Positions 36,965-48,134 are shown, counted from the first letter of the stretch. The stretch: 64,000 nt of DNA from Uloborus plumipes (GCA_038373865.1 JAXGGA010002020.1:1-64000); one strand, 5' to 3'. Numbers and translations: made by a program. The notes: generated by a model from the letters alone, not told the origin.

Positions 36965-37246
36965 CAAGGGCGGATACAAAAAATTTTTCAGAGAGGGGTG
37001 ATTGATATTCCTTACTTTCATTTTTACTGTGCATACTGGGAAGCGAACATTGAACACAAAGGATTTGGACTTCAATTCCGAAACATTTCCGGGTGACTTC
37101 GCTATAACTTGTATAAAATTGCATTTTTAGAGCTTCAGTAACGAAAAATTACCGGTGAGGAGTCCTCCAAAAGAGGGGCGATCGTCCCTCCCTAAGAGGA
37201 CTTTACACCGGGAATTTGTCTTTACCGGTAATTGTATCCATCCCTG
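36965..37246. mobile_element. hAT-like MITE F, copy 1
   Basis: Ends CAAGGGCGGATACA and TGTATCCATCCCTG are inverted repeats flanked by cctcctgc (36957-36964) and cctccagc (37247-37254), one mismatch in 8 bp. The interior has GGACTTCAATTCCGAAACAT and a GAGGGGCGATCGTCCC block. It is the same family as 43385-43653. Confidence 0.7.
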
Positions 37247-37254
37247 CCTCCAGC

Positions 37255-38160
37255 TTGGTTGTCAATTATTCCAGATTCCAGACTGATGAGTTCATAACAA
37301 GGACGAAATTGCAGTCTTTGGATATCGTAACCGAGTTGTCGGTATGTGCAAGCAGTTCTGCCTTAGCGCTGGATTAACGCCGGTAATTTAAAGCTTATTA
37401 CCCTTAAGTACTTCATCATCAAAGGGAAATTGATGAGACAAAAATGAAATCATATCGTTTAAAATAAAGAAATAAGCAATGGACTTCAGGTATATCACGT
37501 GAGACTGACGTCAATGAATTCAATATTTGCAACGTCGGTAAAAATGACACCAACTGTCTTCCCACTGTTGCAATGGAATTAGCAAGCCTCCAGCTAAGAC
37601 GAATTCATCTAAATGAGGGGAAAAGTGAAAATTTATGCACGTGTTTCGTTCAAATCAATGAAAAAACATTTGCAAAAGTTGACACCCCTAAAAACTAATA
37701 GATGCGTTAATTTCCTCCTGTAAACCGGATGTCAACCATTCCGTCTCATCGGTGGTCTAGCTGTATATGTCAAATTTCATACTTCTAAATCTAAGCGTAT
37801 TTCGGAGAAGATATCTGATGCACACAACACATACATCCTTTTTATTATATGTATTAATAGATATGTGGACTGTTGGCGGATAACAGAGTATAAAAATAGG
37901 GATGTCCTTGCCCATCCCTCTCTATGTCAACGGCACAATTCCGTTAAACGTTCTACGAAGAACCAGGCAATCCCCGTACTCAAATTTTTGGGGGAGGAAA
38001 AATAAATTCTCAAATTGCCAAATGAGACAAATGATTTAGTACGAGAATGCATAAATAGATACATTTAATGACTAAGGACATTCAGTGATTTAAAAGTATT
38101 GCATTTGATGTCTCCACATTCACTGAGCCGTTAGACAAAACTTACCAAATTAGGACACTT
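37255..38160. other. No gene recognised
   Basis: Mixed-composition intergenic DNA. No domain-bearing frame or structured repeat was identified. Confidence 0.35.
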
Positions 38161-38164
38161 TCGA

Positions 38165-38310
38165 GACATCATAGTGACTTCCCATCGGGGTGACTCTGTG
38201 GAGAACTCCCTATAAGAAAGTGCCCAAGACACTCTAGAATTACCCCTCCCCCACCAAAAATCTTAAATTTCATTGTGTGCGCCATGACAACCTGGTGAGC
38301 ATTGTGCACC
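38165..38310. repeat. ~130-bp repeat unit G, single copy
   Basis: It contains AAGTGCCCAAGACACTCTAG, CCCACCAAAAATCTT and GCGCCATGACAACCTGGTGA, matching the tandem units at 42345-42650 and a partial copy at 39935-40030. Confidence 0.6.
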
Positions 38311-38317
38311 CCAAATC

Positions 38318-38435
38318 AATATCTAATATCTTTAAACGAGCAATTCTTGTATATTTATTTATTTATTTATTTTTCGGATCTCGAAAACGGCTCTAACGAT
38401 TTCGATAAAATTTTGTATTTAGATAGAGTTTTGGT
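38318..38435 (+). repeat. Dispersed repeat H, copy 1
   Basis: TCTAATATCTTTAAACGAGC, a (TTTA)n tract, then TTTCGGATCTCGAAAACGGC and GATAAAATTTTGTATTTAG recur at 38977-39085 in the same orientation. The two copies bracket about 540 bp. The pair may be two insertions or the ends of one element. Confidence 0.55.
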
Positions 38436-38976
38436 TTCTGAGTTCATCTACGTCGGCGTTTTTTCTGTAAAAACGCGAGTTTTCACAAAAAACCCCGTTT
38501 TTTTTGTGCCTTCATTGAAAGTTTGAGAAGCTTTTCTTTCGCCATTTTATTTGTGATTACTTTCATTGTTACGTTTCCGTGGCGACCACGTTTTGTTATA
38601 ACAATTGGATTTTATATTTAAACACATCAGCGCAAGTTCAAATTATGGTATTTGGCAACGTTAAATTGTTATTGTTTTTGAAATGTTAAAGCAAGGCTTC
38701 ACTAGATAACAAGCTGTTTCATTTATTCAAAAGCCATGGGATAAAAGCAGTGGTAATTGTCCACCGACATCTATTGAATTTTATGGTAACTTACAGTATA
38801 TAAAAATCAGATTACTTTACTTTTCAAGTGCGATTTCAAAATTGAGTATAAAAGTGTTATAGTTAGTTTTAAAATACTTTTTTTCCTCCTCAAGAGTGTT
38901 TAGTAAGATATTTCAGGTAAAAAATCAATAAATATGAAACTCATTCTTAAAATATTGAGTTTCGAAACAAAATTAC

Positions 38977-39082
38977 ATCTAATATCTTTAGACGAGCAAT
39001 TCTTGTATATATATATTTCGGATCTCGAAAACGGCTCAAACGATTTTGATAAAATTTTGTATTTAGTTAAAGTTTTGGATTT
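38977..39082 (+). repeat. Dispersed repeat H, copy 2
   Basis: Collinear with 38318-38435 except that the TTTA tract is replaced by a short TA tract. It runs directly into the SINE at 39083. Confidence 0.55.
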
Positions 39083-39484
39083 TGTAGTCCGATAGGTAAG
39101 TCGTCGGACTCGTAACCGGAGGGTCCCGGGCCGATCATATAGAGGAAGCCCAGCTGATCAAAGATCCACAGTCTTCATAAATGGTGGCTGGGGGACATTA
39201 AAAATGTTCGTAGTCATATAATCCTTCAAGTGAAACGATACCTCAGGGGGATGCTGGGCCAAGGGTCTGCTCGGCCCTTGGGTCTGTTCAAAAATGAACA
39301 GAGCGCTCTTCAAGGCCCCATCCCGGTTAAACCACGAGTTGTGGTAAGTACGGGGGGAACCTTGGAGTGTCAAGTGAAGTGAAAGTCAAAACCAACTGGA
39401 CTAAATGCGTACTGGAGAACAGGGACTCTGCATATATTCTCATCAACCCCTCCCGCGCCTTCGGCGCCAAATGAAATGAAATTG
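39083..39484 (+). mobile_element. tRNA-derived SINE, ~400 bp
   Basis: The head reads TAGTCCGATAGGTAAGTCG, GGACTCGTAACCGGAGGGTC and a damaged B box (CCCGGGCCGATCA in place of GGTTCGATC). A body follows and ends in ATGAAATGAAATT. The tRNA-like anticodon region and simple tail support a SINE. The open frame 39158-39373 on the minus strand is incidental. Confidence 0.65.
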
Positions 39485-39513
39485 GGTGTGATTTTACGGT
39501 GAGCATGAATTAA

Positions 39514-39743
39514 CCCTTTGACGCAGAATTTTCAACAACGTATTTTTCATACTTTGTTCATTACTCTACATTAATTTACGGTAAAATAAGGGGAAAATAT
39601 TATATATAGCATTTTAATAATTTTCTGGTCATGTAATACAGCACAGAACAGTGGTGTCCCTTTCTGCGTAAAATTTAAAATATTTATGGGAAATCGGTGT
39701 TTCGTTCAGTGGGACACCAGTGTCCCATTTTTGCTTCAAAATG
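39514..39743. mobile_element. Diverged piggyBac-like MITE, TTAA target
   Basis: TTAA (39510-39513) precedes CCCTTTGACGCAGA. The right end TTTGCTTCAAAATG precedes TTAA (39744-39747). The termini agree at most positions but not all. The interior has a palindromic GGGACACCAGTGTCCC. Assignment rests on the TTAA pair plus imperfect ends. Confidence 0.5.
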
Positions 39744-39934
39744 TTAAATGAGGTTGTGTTTTTAAAAACAAATTACGGCTGTTTTAAATGCGTAATTGCA
39801 ACTAAAGGCTTAAAAATGCTTTTCAAGTTTAACTAAATAAGTACTTCGCATTTTAGAAAAAAAACACGAGTTTACAAACCTCTTTTTTTTTTAACCGAGT
39901 GGGCTCGGTCCCCAGGTACTTATTACTACAGAAG

Positions 39935-40075
39935 AGATATTCGAACATAAGAAAGAGCCCAAGACACTCACTCTAGAATTACCACTTCCCAATAAAAATA
40001 TCTTCAATTTCGCAGCATGCGCCATCAGGAGTGCCCCAATGAAAGGTCACGGGAGGTCACTGTGACCTCCCAATA
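39935..40075. repeat. Partial unit G joined to AGGTCA palindrome
   Basis: A GCCCAAGACACTC / GCATGCGCCATCA fragment of unit G is followed by GTGCCCCAATGAAAGG and a 21-bp palindrome-like block at 40051-40071. The second part resembles MITE D (2985-3080). Confidence 0.5.
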
Positions 40076-40153
40076 ATTTCGAATTTGGCACATTTTACTG
40101 ACGATTCGGACAATTTGAAGACAATATTGCAACATTAAGATTATTTGTTCTTT

Positions 40154-42188
40154 TTAGCCTACTTTCCCGTTAAAAATAAAAGAGACGAAAAAAGCATTCA
40201 AATTGGCTTAATGCATCTAAAAAATGTCGCCAAGTCCAAAAAATATCGCCAAGTTCAAAAAATATCGCCAAGTAAAAAAAAGTAAAAAAGAAACAAAAAA
40301 ATGAAATAAATATCGAAAAATTAAAAATTTGAAAGTAGGGTATTGAGATGGGGAATTTGTGTGTCGGTCTGTCGGTCGGTCTGTCGGTCGGTCGGTCTGT
40401 CGGTCTGTCTGTCCCCCCCTAATAACTTTTGAATGAACATTCCGATTTGGACAAACTTTTTTTTGTTGGAAAGATCTCGGCGAGTACAGCTCATTCCCAT
40501 ATTTGATTTTTCGATTTGAACAATTTTTGGTTCAATTTTGAGCCGTTCAAACAACCGGTCCCGCGATACTAACTTTTGAATGAACAGTCCGATTTGAACA
40601 AACTTTTTTTTGTTCGAAAGCTCTTTTCAAGGATACTTCATTCCCGTATCTACATTTTCGATTTGAACAATTCTTCGTTCAACATTGAACCGTTCAAGCA
40701 ACCTTTCCCCACCTAATAACTTTTAAGTGAACCGTCCGAATTGAATAAAGTTTTTTTTGTTCGAAAGATCTTATCAAGAATACTTTATTCCCGTTTTTAA
40801 ATTTCCGATTTGAACAATTTTTTGTTCAACATTGAACCGTTCAAACAAGCTCTCACCCCTAATAACTTTTGAGTGAACCGTCCGATTTAAACAAACTATT
40901 TTTTGTTCGAAAGATCTCGGCAAGGATACTTCATCCCCGTTTTTAAATTTCCGATTTGAACAATTTTTCGTTCAACATTGAACCGTTCAAACAAGCTCTC
41001 ACCCCTAATAACTTTTGAGTGAACCTTCCGATTTAAACAAACTATTTTTTGTTCGAAAGATCTCGGCAAGGATACTTCATCCCCGTTTTTAAATTTCCGA
41101 TTTGAACAATTTTTCTTTCAACATTGAACCGTTCAAACAAGCTCTCACACCTAATAACTTTTGAATGAACAGTCCGATTTAAACAAACTTTTTTTTGTTC
41201 AAAAGATCTCAGCAAGGATGCTTCATTACAGTATTTAAATTTTCAGTTTGAACATTTTTTTTTGTTCAACATTGAACTGTTCAAACAACCTTTCCCCACC
41301 TAATAACTTTTAAGTGAACCGTCCGAATTGAATAAACTGTTTTTTGTTCGAAAGATCTCGGAGAGGCTTATTCCTATATTTCACTTTTCAATTTGAACCA
41401 TTTTTCGTTCAATGATGAACCGTTCAGAAAACATTTTAACATGAGCGCCTACGGAGAAATTTAAATTGAATGTTGATTCTGAACTTTAAGGCGGTTTTCC
41501 TTCAAACTAACTTTGTAAGAAAATGGTTTTGATAAATAATGTATTGTAAAGTACTTTTTTGAATAATCGTCTGTGAGGACTCTGATTCCGACTCCGACTC
41601 CGCAAACATGACGGAAATGCAGGCTCAGAAAAAATGACTGACTGGGCAGACGATTTTTTGTTTATTTATTTATTTGTTTTGTTTAATTTATTATTATTTT
41701 TTTTTTATCAGACGATTTTTTTTGTTAACAAAAATTTTTCATTCACGAGAGCATTTTATTCCTTATTTATATTTAACAACTGGCAACGGATTAAAAATGA
41801 AATTCAAGACATTTTATTAACGAACGAGTTTTTTTTTTTTCTTTCTTTGATAAAATGTGTTTTGAAGTTCTTTGTACTTTTATTTTATTTATTTTTTTTT
41901 TCTTTTGAAAACGATTGTGGAATTTTTCTACGGAAGAACTATAGCAGTTACATTCTTTTAAAGGTGCGACAAAACTTTATTGACTCGTTTATTTACTTTT
42001 TACGTGTCTATTTTATCTGATGAGAGGGGTATATTTTGCTTTTAGAAATCAGCTTTAAGTGCAAAAAGATATGTTTGACATAATTTTTAGTTTTAGATAA
42101 TCAAGAGAATATTGATCAGATGCTACAATGCCTATGTCGATGTACGGGAAAGTAGGCTCGTTTAGTTCTTGACAGAACTTCTTGTTTG
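40154..42188 (+). repeat. Interspersed repeat copy B with tandem array
   Basis: Collinear with 26256-27820, starting TTAGCCTACTTTCCC and ending near GTTTAGTTCTTGACAGAAC. The leader has three CGCCAAGT-type repeats (40227-40275) and a GTCGGTCT microsatellite (40361-40412). Copy B is about 470 bp longer than copy A, mostly because of three extra tandem units. The 128-residue open frame at 41634-42020 is poly-T/A-derived Phe-rich sequence and is not a gene. Confidence 0.75.
40421..41450 (+). repeat. Tandem array, 7 units of ~147 bp
   Basis: Unit landmarks (TAACTTTTGA) fall at 40423, 40570, 40717, 40863, 41009, 41155 and 41304, giving spacings of 147, 147, 146, 146, 146 and 149 bp. Adjacent units 4 and 5 are almost identical, indicating recent unequal exchange or slippage. 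No frame is shared between units. Confidence 0.88.
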
Positions 42189-42274
42189 TTTTTGGAATTG
42201 TTTTTTAAAAGATGCCTAATGTTTTTTCTCACTAAATGTTATGCATGTACGACATGTCTGCATGCTTGTATTTT

Positions 42275-42650
42275 ACCATTCGATAAAATTGGAATTTCAT
42301 TCGGCGAGATAATTTTCCCCTCCTAAAAATTTTAGTTCGTGGCGCCCCTGTGCGCCATCACAACTTGGTGGGCGTGTGCACCCCAAATTAATATTTTTCT
42401 ACAGAAGGAATATTCAAACATAGGAAAGAGCCCAAGACACTCTAGAATTACCACACCCCCACCAAAAATCTTCAATTTCACAGCCTGCGCCATGACAACC
42501 TGGTGAGCCCGTGAACGCCAAATTAAACAGAAGGAATACTCGAACATAAGAAAGCGCCCAAGACACTATAATTATCACTCCCCCGCCCCCAACAAAAATC
42601 GAAAATTTCGCAGCATGCGCCATGACAACCCGGTGGGTAACCCCCCCCCC
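42275..42650. repeat. Tandem array, ~3 units of ~130 bp (unit G)
   Basis: GCCATnACAACnnGGTG landmarks fall at 42354, 42489 and 42619 (spacings 135 and 130 bp). Between them are ACTCGAACATAAGAAAG and GCCCAAGACACT words. The array is preceded by the CATTCGG-containing segment also seen at 3186 and 32935. Minus-strand open frames over the array (42332-42689) translate repeats and are not genes. Confidence 0.7.
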
Positions 42651-42659
42651 CCTATAAAT

Positions 42660-43384
42660 ATTATCACCACCAAAGGAGCATTCGAACACGCATTAAACTG
42701 CGGCGACAACAAAAGGCTTGTCTAATCGCCGGCAGTCTCAACAAAAAGCCGACCTTCCGAAAACAGCTGTTATTACGGATTTGCATAGCATGACCTCGCC
42801 CTTCATTGTGCTCTGGCTCGTCAAACAATGGTTCGAAGCTGTGACGCTCCAATGACAACTTCTCAGAAGAGACACATTTAAATCATTCGAAAAAAGAAAA
42901 ATTTACAAAACCGGTTCACCCATCACAGCTGGCTTCGGATATGCACATCACGACGGGCTGTTTTGTTTCGAATTTTTACTCTCTTACTTTTCATTGGCAG
43001 GCTGATATTTTGGCGATCCCTTTTACTAGTCCTGGCAGGTGATCTGTGGCGAATTTCCCTAACTAATAATAACCCTAATGGAAGAGTTATACAATGTAGC
43101 AGATGTTGATAATAGTAGCTGGGATGGGTGTGAGTAATGAAACAGGTTTTATAAAAATTGATGTGTTTTTTTTTCCTTTGTAATTTTTCACGGAACTTTC
43201 TATCGTGCATTTTAACATGCTAATGAGATGTATCTCGGGGTTCTCGCTGTGAATACGGAAGCTTCTTTTCTTGGCTGTGCAAAAAGAAAACATTAAAATA
43301 CGAAAATGAATGTTACACGCATCCGGAATGTTGTTTCTGATGAGTCGCAGTAAAATTGAGCAAAGTTTTTAGTGGCAGTATCAG
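42660..43384. other. No gene recognised
   Basis: Two overlapping minus-strand frames at 42923-43293 have basic, low-complexity translations without a domain. No RNA gene is visible. Confidence 0.35.
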
Positions 43385-43653
43385 CAGGGCGGATAGAGAA
43401 CTTTTGCAGGGGAGGGGCGGTTGATTTTTATTACTTACTTTTTACTGTGTATTCCGGTTTGTAAATGTTGTTCTCATTTCGGACTTCAATTTCGAAAAAT
43501 TTTCGAGGGAAAGCCCAAATTTTCTTCCTTTAGCATCATTATAGCTCGTCTAAAACTAAGTTTTCAGAACTTCAATATTGAAAAATTACTGGTGGAGAGT
43601 CCCTCAAGGAGGGGGCGATCGCCCGCATCGCCCCTCCCTTGTATCCGCCCCTG
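43385..43653. mobile_element. hAT-like MITE F, copy 2
   Basis: Ends CAGGGCGGATA and TATCCGCCCCTG are flanked by agtatcag (43377-43384) and attatcag (43654-43661), one mismatch in 8 bp. The interior GGACTTCAATTTCGAAAAAT module occurs twice, 86 bp apart, and the right side has a GGGGGCGATCGCCC palindrome. Same family as 36965-37246. Confidence 0.75.
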
Positions 43654-43661
43654 ATTATCAG

Positions 43662-44691
43662 TAAAACACATTAAAATATGGCTAATAGTAATACCTCGGA
43701 ATGTTTTGAATCTCGAAAGATACGCATTTTATAGAAGATGAGCGTGATAACGTTAATTTAGTTCGATTTTTTTTTTAATTTTTTCTTTTAGCAGCAGTTA
43801 TGAACCTATCATTCTGGTGTTCTGTGCCTAGAATTTGAGTGCGTATACTATGTACGAAAACTAGGAGTATAAATTGCTTTTTATAGCCTAAATTAGAAAT
43901 CAATACACTTTTTGATGTATAATCAGATAATTACTTATTTTGTTAACGTCCCCCAAAAAAGAAGAAGAAAAAAGAATAGGGACCGCACCAATTTGATTCA
44001 AAATTTGAAACTTTAGTACCTTCATCACAGTCAGAAAATACAAGTTGAAGTAAACGTCTGATCAAAAAACTTCTGTTTTGTATTGTAAGTACAGTTTTGC
44101 GGTAAATTTCGCTCCTATCGGGAAAAAAAAATTCCCTGATATATCGACAGAGGAATTGTCAATACAAGTTAAAAGAAGTTCAGGGCTGCAGAGAAATTCA
44201 ATTTCAAAATTTCATCCATCAAAACTAGACGTCTTGTCATGTATTTGAGATGAAACTGTATAGCATTACAGTTACAATGATATCTTCGATTTAGCAATGA
44301 AGATTGAAGAAGCATGAAATGAGATCATATTCAGGACATCAAAGCTCTTACAGTGTGAGCAAAAAAATATTTTTCCTTTTTAATTTCGGAGTTCACACCA
44401 GTTTGTTTGTGGAATTCGATTGTTGTATCTAACTTTTACAGAAATATAAGAGCTTTTTGCGTAACAATAACAATAGGCACTTATATAAACAAGTATTGCT
44501 CATATACTTCTCTTTGTATATCCTCTGCTAAACAATTTTAATTATATTTCAATGCAAAACAAAGATAAAAGCTCAATTTTACTAAGAAAAGCTTGTTACT
44601 AAGAGCATGAGAGGTTTTAAAAATGATATTGTCTAAAAAAAGAATCTTAAAAACTAAAATGTTTAAAAACTAAAAAAACCCGCAATGATTA
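43662..44691. other. No gene recognised
   Basis: AT-rich DNA upstream of the exon-like frame at 44692. If that frame is a real exon, its intron could lie here, but I cannot place an acceptor with confidence. Confidence 0.35.
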
Positions 44692-44952
44692 TTGATTTTA
44701 AAACTTAAATTTAACTGTTTTTTTCCTACTCCAAAACTCGCTAACTTGCAATACACTAACTTGGTTTATAAAGCAGTGAGCTTGTCTAAGCAAGGGCTAA
44801 GACAAGAACATGCAATACACCGCCAACTCATTCATTTCGATCCATGGACTGCAGTGTCGGCGTATTATGCCCTCATCGGCATGGAATACGAAAGTGAACG
44901 AGTTGAAGGCAAAAATCCTCTTAGTTTGAGTGTCATGGCATATAAGCGATAA
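44692..44952 (+). CDS. Exon-like ORF, unrecognised, possible last exon or retrocopy
   Basis: The first ~15 residues look like translated intron or UTR. From about KLANLQYTNLVYKAVSLSKQ onward the composition is protein-like, with QEHAIHRQLIHFDPWTAVSA, YYALIGMEYESERVEG and a C-terminal VMAYKR before the TAA. It lacks the Phe/Lys/Asn bias of chance frames here. A canonical AATAAA lies about 110 bp downstream (45063-45068). No strong acceptor is obvious upstream (candidate CAG at 44777-44779 would cut into the good region). I do not recognise the family. Last exon, 5'-truncated retrocopy or chance frame remain possible. Confidence 0.4.
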   Translation: MILKLKFNCFFPTPKLANLQYTNLVYKAVSLSKQGLRQEHAIHRQLIHFDPWTAVSAYYALIGMEYESERVEGKNPLSLSVMAYKR

Positions 44953-45081
44953 ATCACATATCGAACATCATTAAATTTTCACAATTCAGAAAAAAAAGTA
45001 TTCCAAATTTTAACTGCATAAAACTACCTGCAAACATTCCATGTGCGAATTTATTGTTTGAGAATAAATCAGTTAAAAGTA

Positions 45082-45905
45082 GTAGGGGAATATGGGGCAA
45101 AGTGAAATGGCAAAATATTTTCACAGTTTGCAGCGCCACCTATCTAGAAATATTTTAACAAAGTTCCTAAGCATACAGTTAATTCGTGTCAACAAATAGA
45201 TAGATCTAAAGATCAACGAAAAAAATTATGCCAGTCCTTTTCAAAATGTGATACACTTTTTGTAATATTCGTGTTTTTTCAAAAATGTTTTTTGTAATAT
45301 TGTAAAAGTTCAATGTAATTTGTCAAGTGCACGCGGCGCAAAGTGGATGGGGCATAGTGAAATACTTCATTTTGTTTACTTATGCATTCATTTTTTAAAT
45401 CACCGTACGTATTTCTTTATTGATTAATTAGTTTACATTATTTTACCAATTAATTCACTTATTTATTCATTCGCTGAATGATTTTCGTATTCGTTCTCTA
45501 TTTTATTCGCATTTCTTTTTCTCATAAATTAATGAGTTCATTAATTTGTTTATTTATTTATTCGTTTATTTTTTATTAATAAGTCATTTATTCGTTTATT
45601 TACACTTCCATTTGATGAACATTACTGTTACTCATAAAGAATAGAAAACGTCATAGAAAATTCTTCATAGTAAAAATATTGCATTTTTCACTTTGCCCCA
45701 TGTTTTTTTAAGGTGGAATTTCTATCTTTTTTCGAAGGTGCAAAATAGCTGCCAAAAATGAAAAATAATATTTCAACGCAAGTTGTCATACAAAATACAT
45801 TGTTCAATCTTTATGTACAATAATTTTCAGAACAAATTTCCGATGCGTTGATTTTCAAATAGGTCAGCCATCTTAACTATTTCACTTTGCCCCACATTCC
45901 CCTAC
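45082..45905. mobile_element. 0.8-kb element with 26-bp G-rich inverted ends
   Basis: 45082-45107 (GTAGGGGAATATGGGGCAAA start) and the reverse complement of 45880-45905 match at 25 of 26 positions. Inner half-motifs lie at 45345-45363 (GATGGGGCATAGTGAAAT, left orientation) and 45685-45702 (TTTCACTTTGCCCCATG, right orientation). The TA in each terminus could be the target duplication. The interior is AT-rich with TTTATT repeats and no frame. Confidence 0.65.
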
Positions 45906-47312
45906 AGTGAAAAAACCTTGACGTGTGTGATTTCATTTACTTATTTCTATAAATGGCGCACTGCTTATCATTATGTAAAAGTTATAGAGTACGAAAAAGA
46001 GGGAGGGAGGGGGAGGCAATGAGTATGCAATGCCTGTTTCGCAGTTTATTTCCTAGTATCATTTTACGTTTAGATTAGAATTAGACTTGCAGATTTCTGC
46101 CAAAACTTAATCACTAACATTACTAAGTTATTCAGTTTCATCCAAAGATTTTTTTGGTGACGTTAACCATTATAACTAATGTTCAAGAAGCTAAAATTTT
46201 CTGAACACGATGTTTTACGTAGAGATGTTTCTCGTCTATGTGTTGCATCAATAGCGATGAAACATTTTAAGGCAGTTCCTTTTTTTTCTTAGTTTCAGAT
46301 TACGCTCGTTTTTTTTTTTTTTTTAACGTTTTAAAATGAAATTTTGAAAGTTTCCTTTTAAAATATTATTTCAAGCTTTAGTATCCGTATGTATAATTTC
46401 AGAAAATTACGGAAACATTTTGTATCATTCCACAGTTTCGTATTTTAGAATTTTATTTGCAAACTTGTTAACATAAAAAAAAAAGAAAAATGCGATTTGG
46501 CTTTGAATTTAATTCTGTGGTTGACTTGGTGCATGTAAAACTTTTCAAGCAAAGTTTATTTCAAGCATAAAGAGCAAGCATTCGAAAATATGAACTCTTT
46601 TTTAAAACTGTAAGAAAAATTTTAGAACACTCTTTGATGTCGTGTTTCATTGATTTTACTGAAAGGATTCTGCATTAAGTGATTTTTCGAATTCCATAAC
46701 TTTTAATTAACGTCATACCTACAAGACATGCATCTGCTTCGCTTTTGACTTTTTTTGACGTTTCTAATTAATATACGTAATGAATAGCTCAAGGTCATGT
46801 AACTAATTTGTTTCTATGGGCATCAGCTAAAAATATTCAAGTGATTCTGAATGATTTTGATCATTGAATGAAATAGAAAAAGCAGTTGACAAACCTTGCT
46901 TGACAATGGTGCACAAAAGAACCCTGATACACTTAATTAACGGTCCAAAATCACTTGATTGTCAGTTTTTTGTGCATTGTTTGACCATCTTCAAAACTTA
47001 TTTCCTTTGAATTGTCAGCATAAAAAGGAAAAAAAAAATAGAACTTAAAACAACCCAATAATTATTTTTCTTAAAAATCGTTTGGGATGGTTTCAGTGTG
47101 AAAAACCAATCACGTTAAAGTTACTGAATTAAACTGCTTTTGCGAAAATCAAAAAACCTGAGGAGCAATTTATTAAACTTTTATTGTTCCCAAAATAACG
47201 GCAATAAATTACAAATAGCAATTTGTCATTACTCAATAAAGAAAAAAAGATAATATTCTTAAAATTTCTATCCCATGAAAAATTGAAACAGTTTGAATTT
47301 CAATTACTTTGA
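45906..47312. other. No gene recognised
   Basis: AT-rich DNA with several poly-T/poly-A tracts. No open frame of note and no structured repeat was identified. Confidence 0.4.
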
Positions 47313-47316
47313 TTAA

Positions 47317-47595
47317 CCCTTTATGTACCAAATTAATTTAACAATGAATTTTTACATATTTTTTCTGTTTTTTGAGTTGCAAATACACCAAAAAACATTT
47401 TATAGAGCATACAAATTTTGAAATTTTTGCAGGTCTAAGTCCCCCTACGCCTTATGGGCCCCAAGAAAATGTTAATGGCAGGTACCATCTTTCGGATTCT
47501 CAAAAAAGTACAAGGAGTGGTACTCAAAAGTTTTAGCATGATTTCAGCCATTTTGGATTCACAATACTAAATTAATGTTAGCGGGCCATAAAGGG
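47317..47595. mobile_element. Possible piggyBac-like MITE, right TTAA lost
   Basis: TTAA (47313-47316) precedes CCCTTTATGTACC. The right end has GGCCATAAAGGG but is followed by GGAA instead of TTAA. Nine terminal bases are inverted. One diverged terminus is assumed. Confidence 0.4.
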
Positions 47596-48134
47596 GGAAA
47601 TGAAAATTTCTAATTTTCGTCAATGTTAACTTAGAGGAGCAATGTATTTCACTTTTAATCTCATAAAATTTTCTTCTAATTTCTTGAAACACGCAAAAAC
47701 ATATTTAGAATCAATAACTTTCTCGATATTTCTGTGATAAAAATAAAATAAACGAAGCGATATTGTTGGTTTTATCGATAAAAATTGTTAGAATTTTCCC
47801 CATAAACACTGGCGTGTTAATTTTTGGATTTTTGGAAAAATTCTATTAAAATAAATAGGGTTGTTTAGGGTAATTGGGCCCCCTTTTTAGAAGAGTTCGT
47901 TTTTAAGGCCTTATACAGAAGCTTTAAAGCAAAACAGTTAAAACTTGTTGGCATTGTTTTATTTTGGACATTATTAATAAACACAATTTCAGCATTATTT
48001 CCTAAAAAAAAGCTTTCAATATTTTTACCCATCGCATTCTTTAAAAAATGACGCGGGGGGCTCACTTACCCCTAGGAAGGGGTAAGTGGGACACCCCCCA
48101 TTTATTTGTATTTAAAGTGAGCACATCTAAAAAA

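Noticed and set aside
40227..40412. CRISPR-like short repeats (CGCCAAGT words and GTCGGTCT runs)
   Set aside because: Repeats are too short and contiguous, with no spacers, in a eukaryotic interspersed repeat. They are simple repeats.
41634..42020. 128-codon frame in repeat copy B
   Set aside because: Phe/Leu-rich translation of poly-T sequence. The collinear region of copy A does not preserve the frame.
42332..42689. Repeating minus-strand peptides (FEYSF...AHQVVMAHA)
   Set aside because: The peptide repetition is produced by the ~130-bp DNA tandem repeat. Frame and stops are not kept between units.
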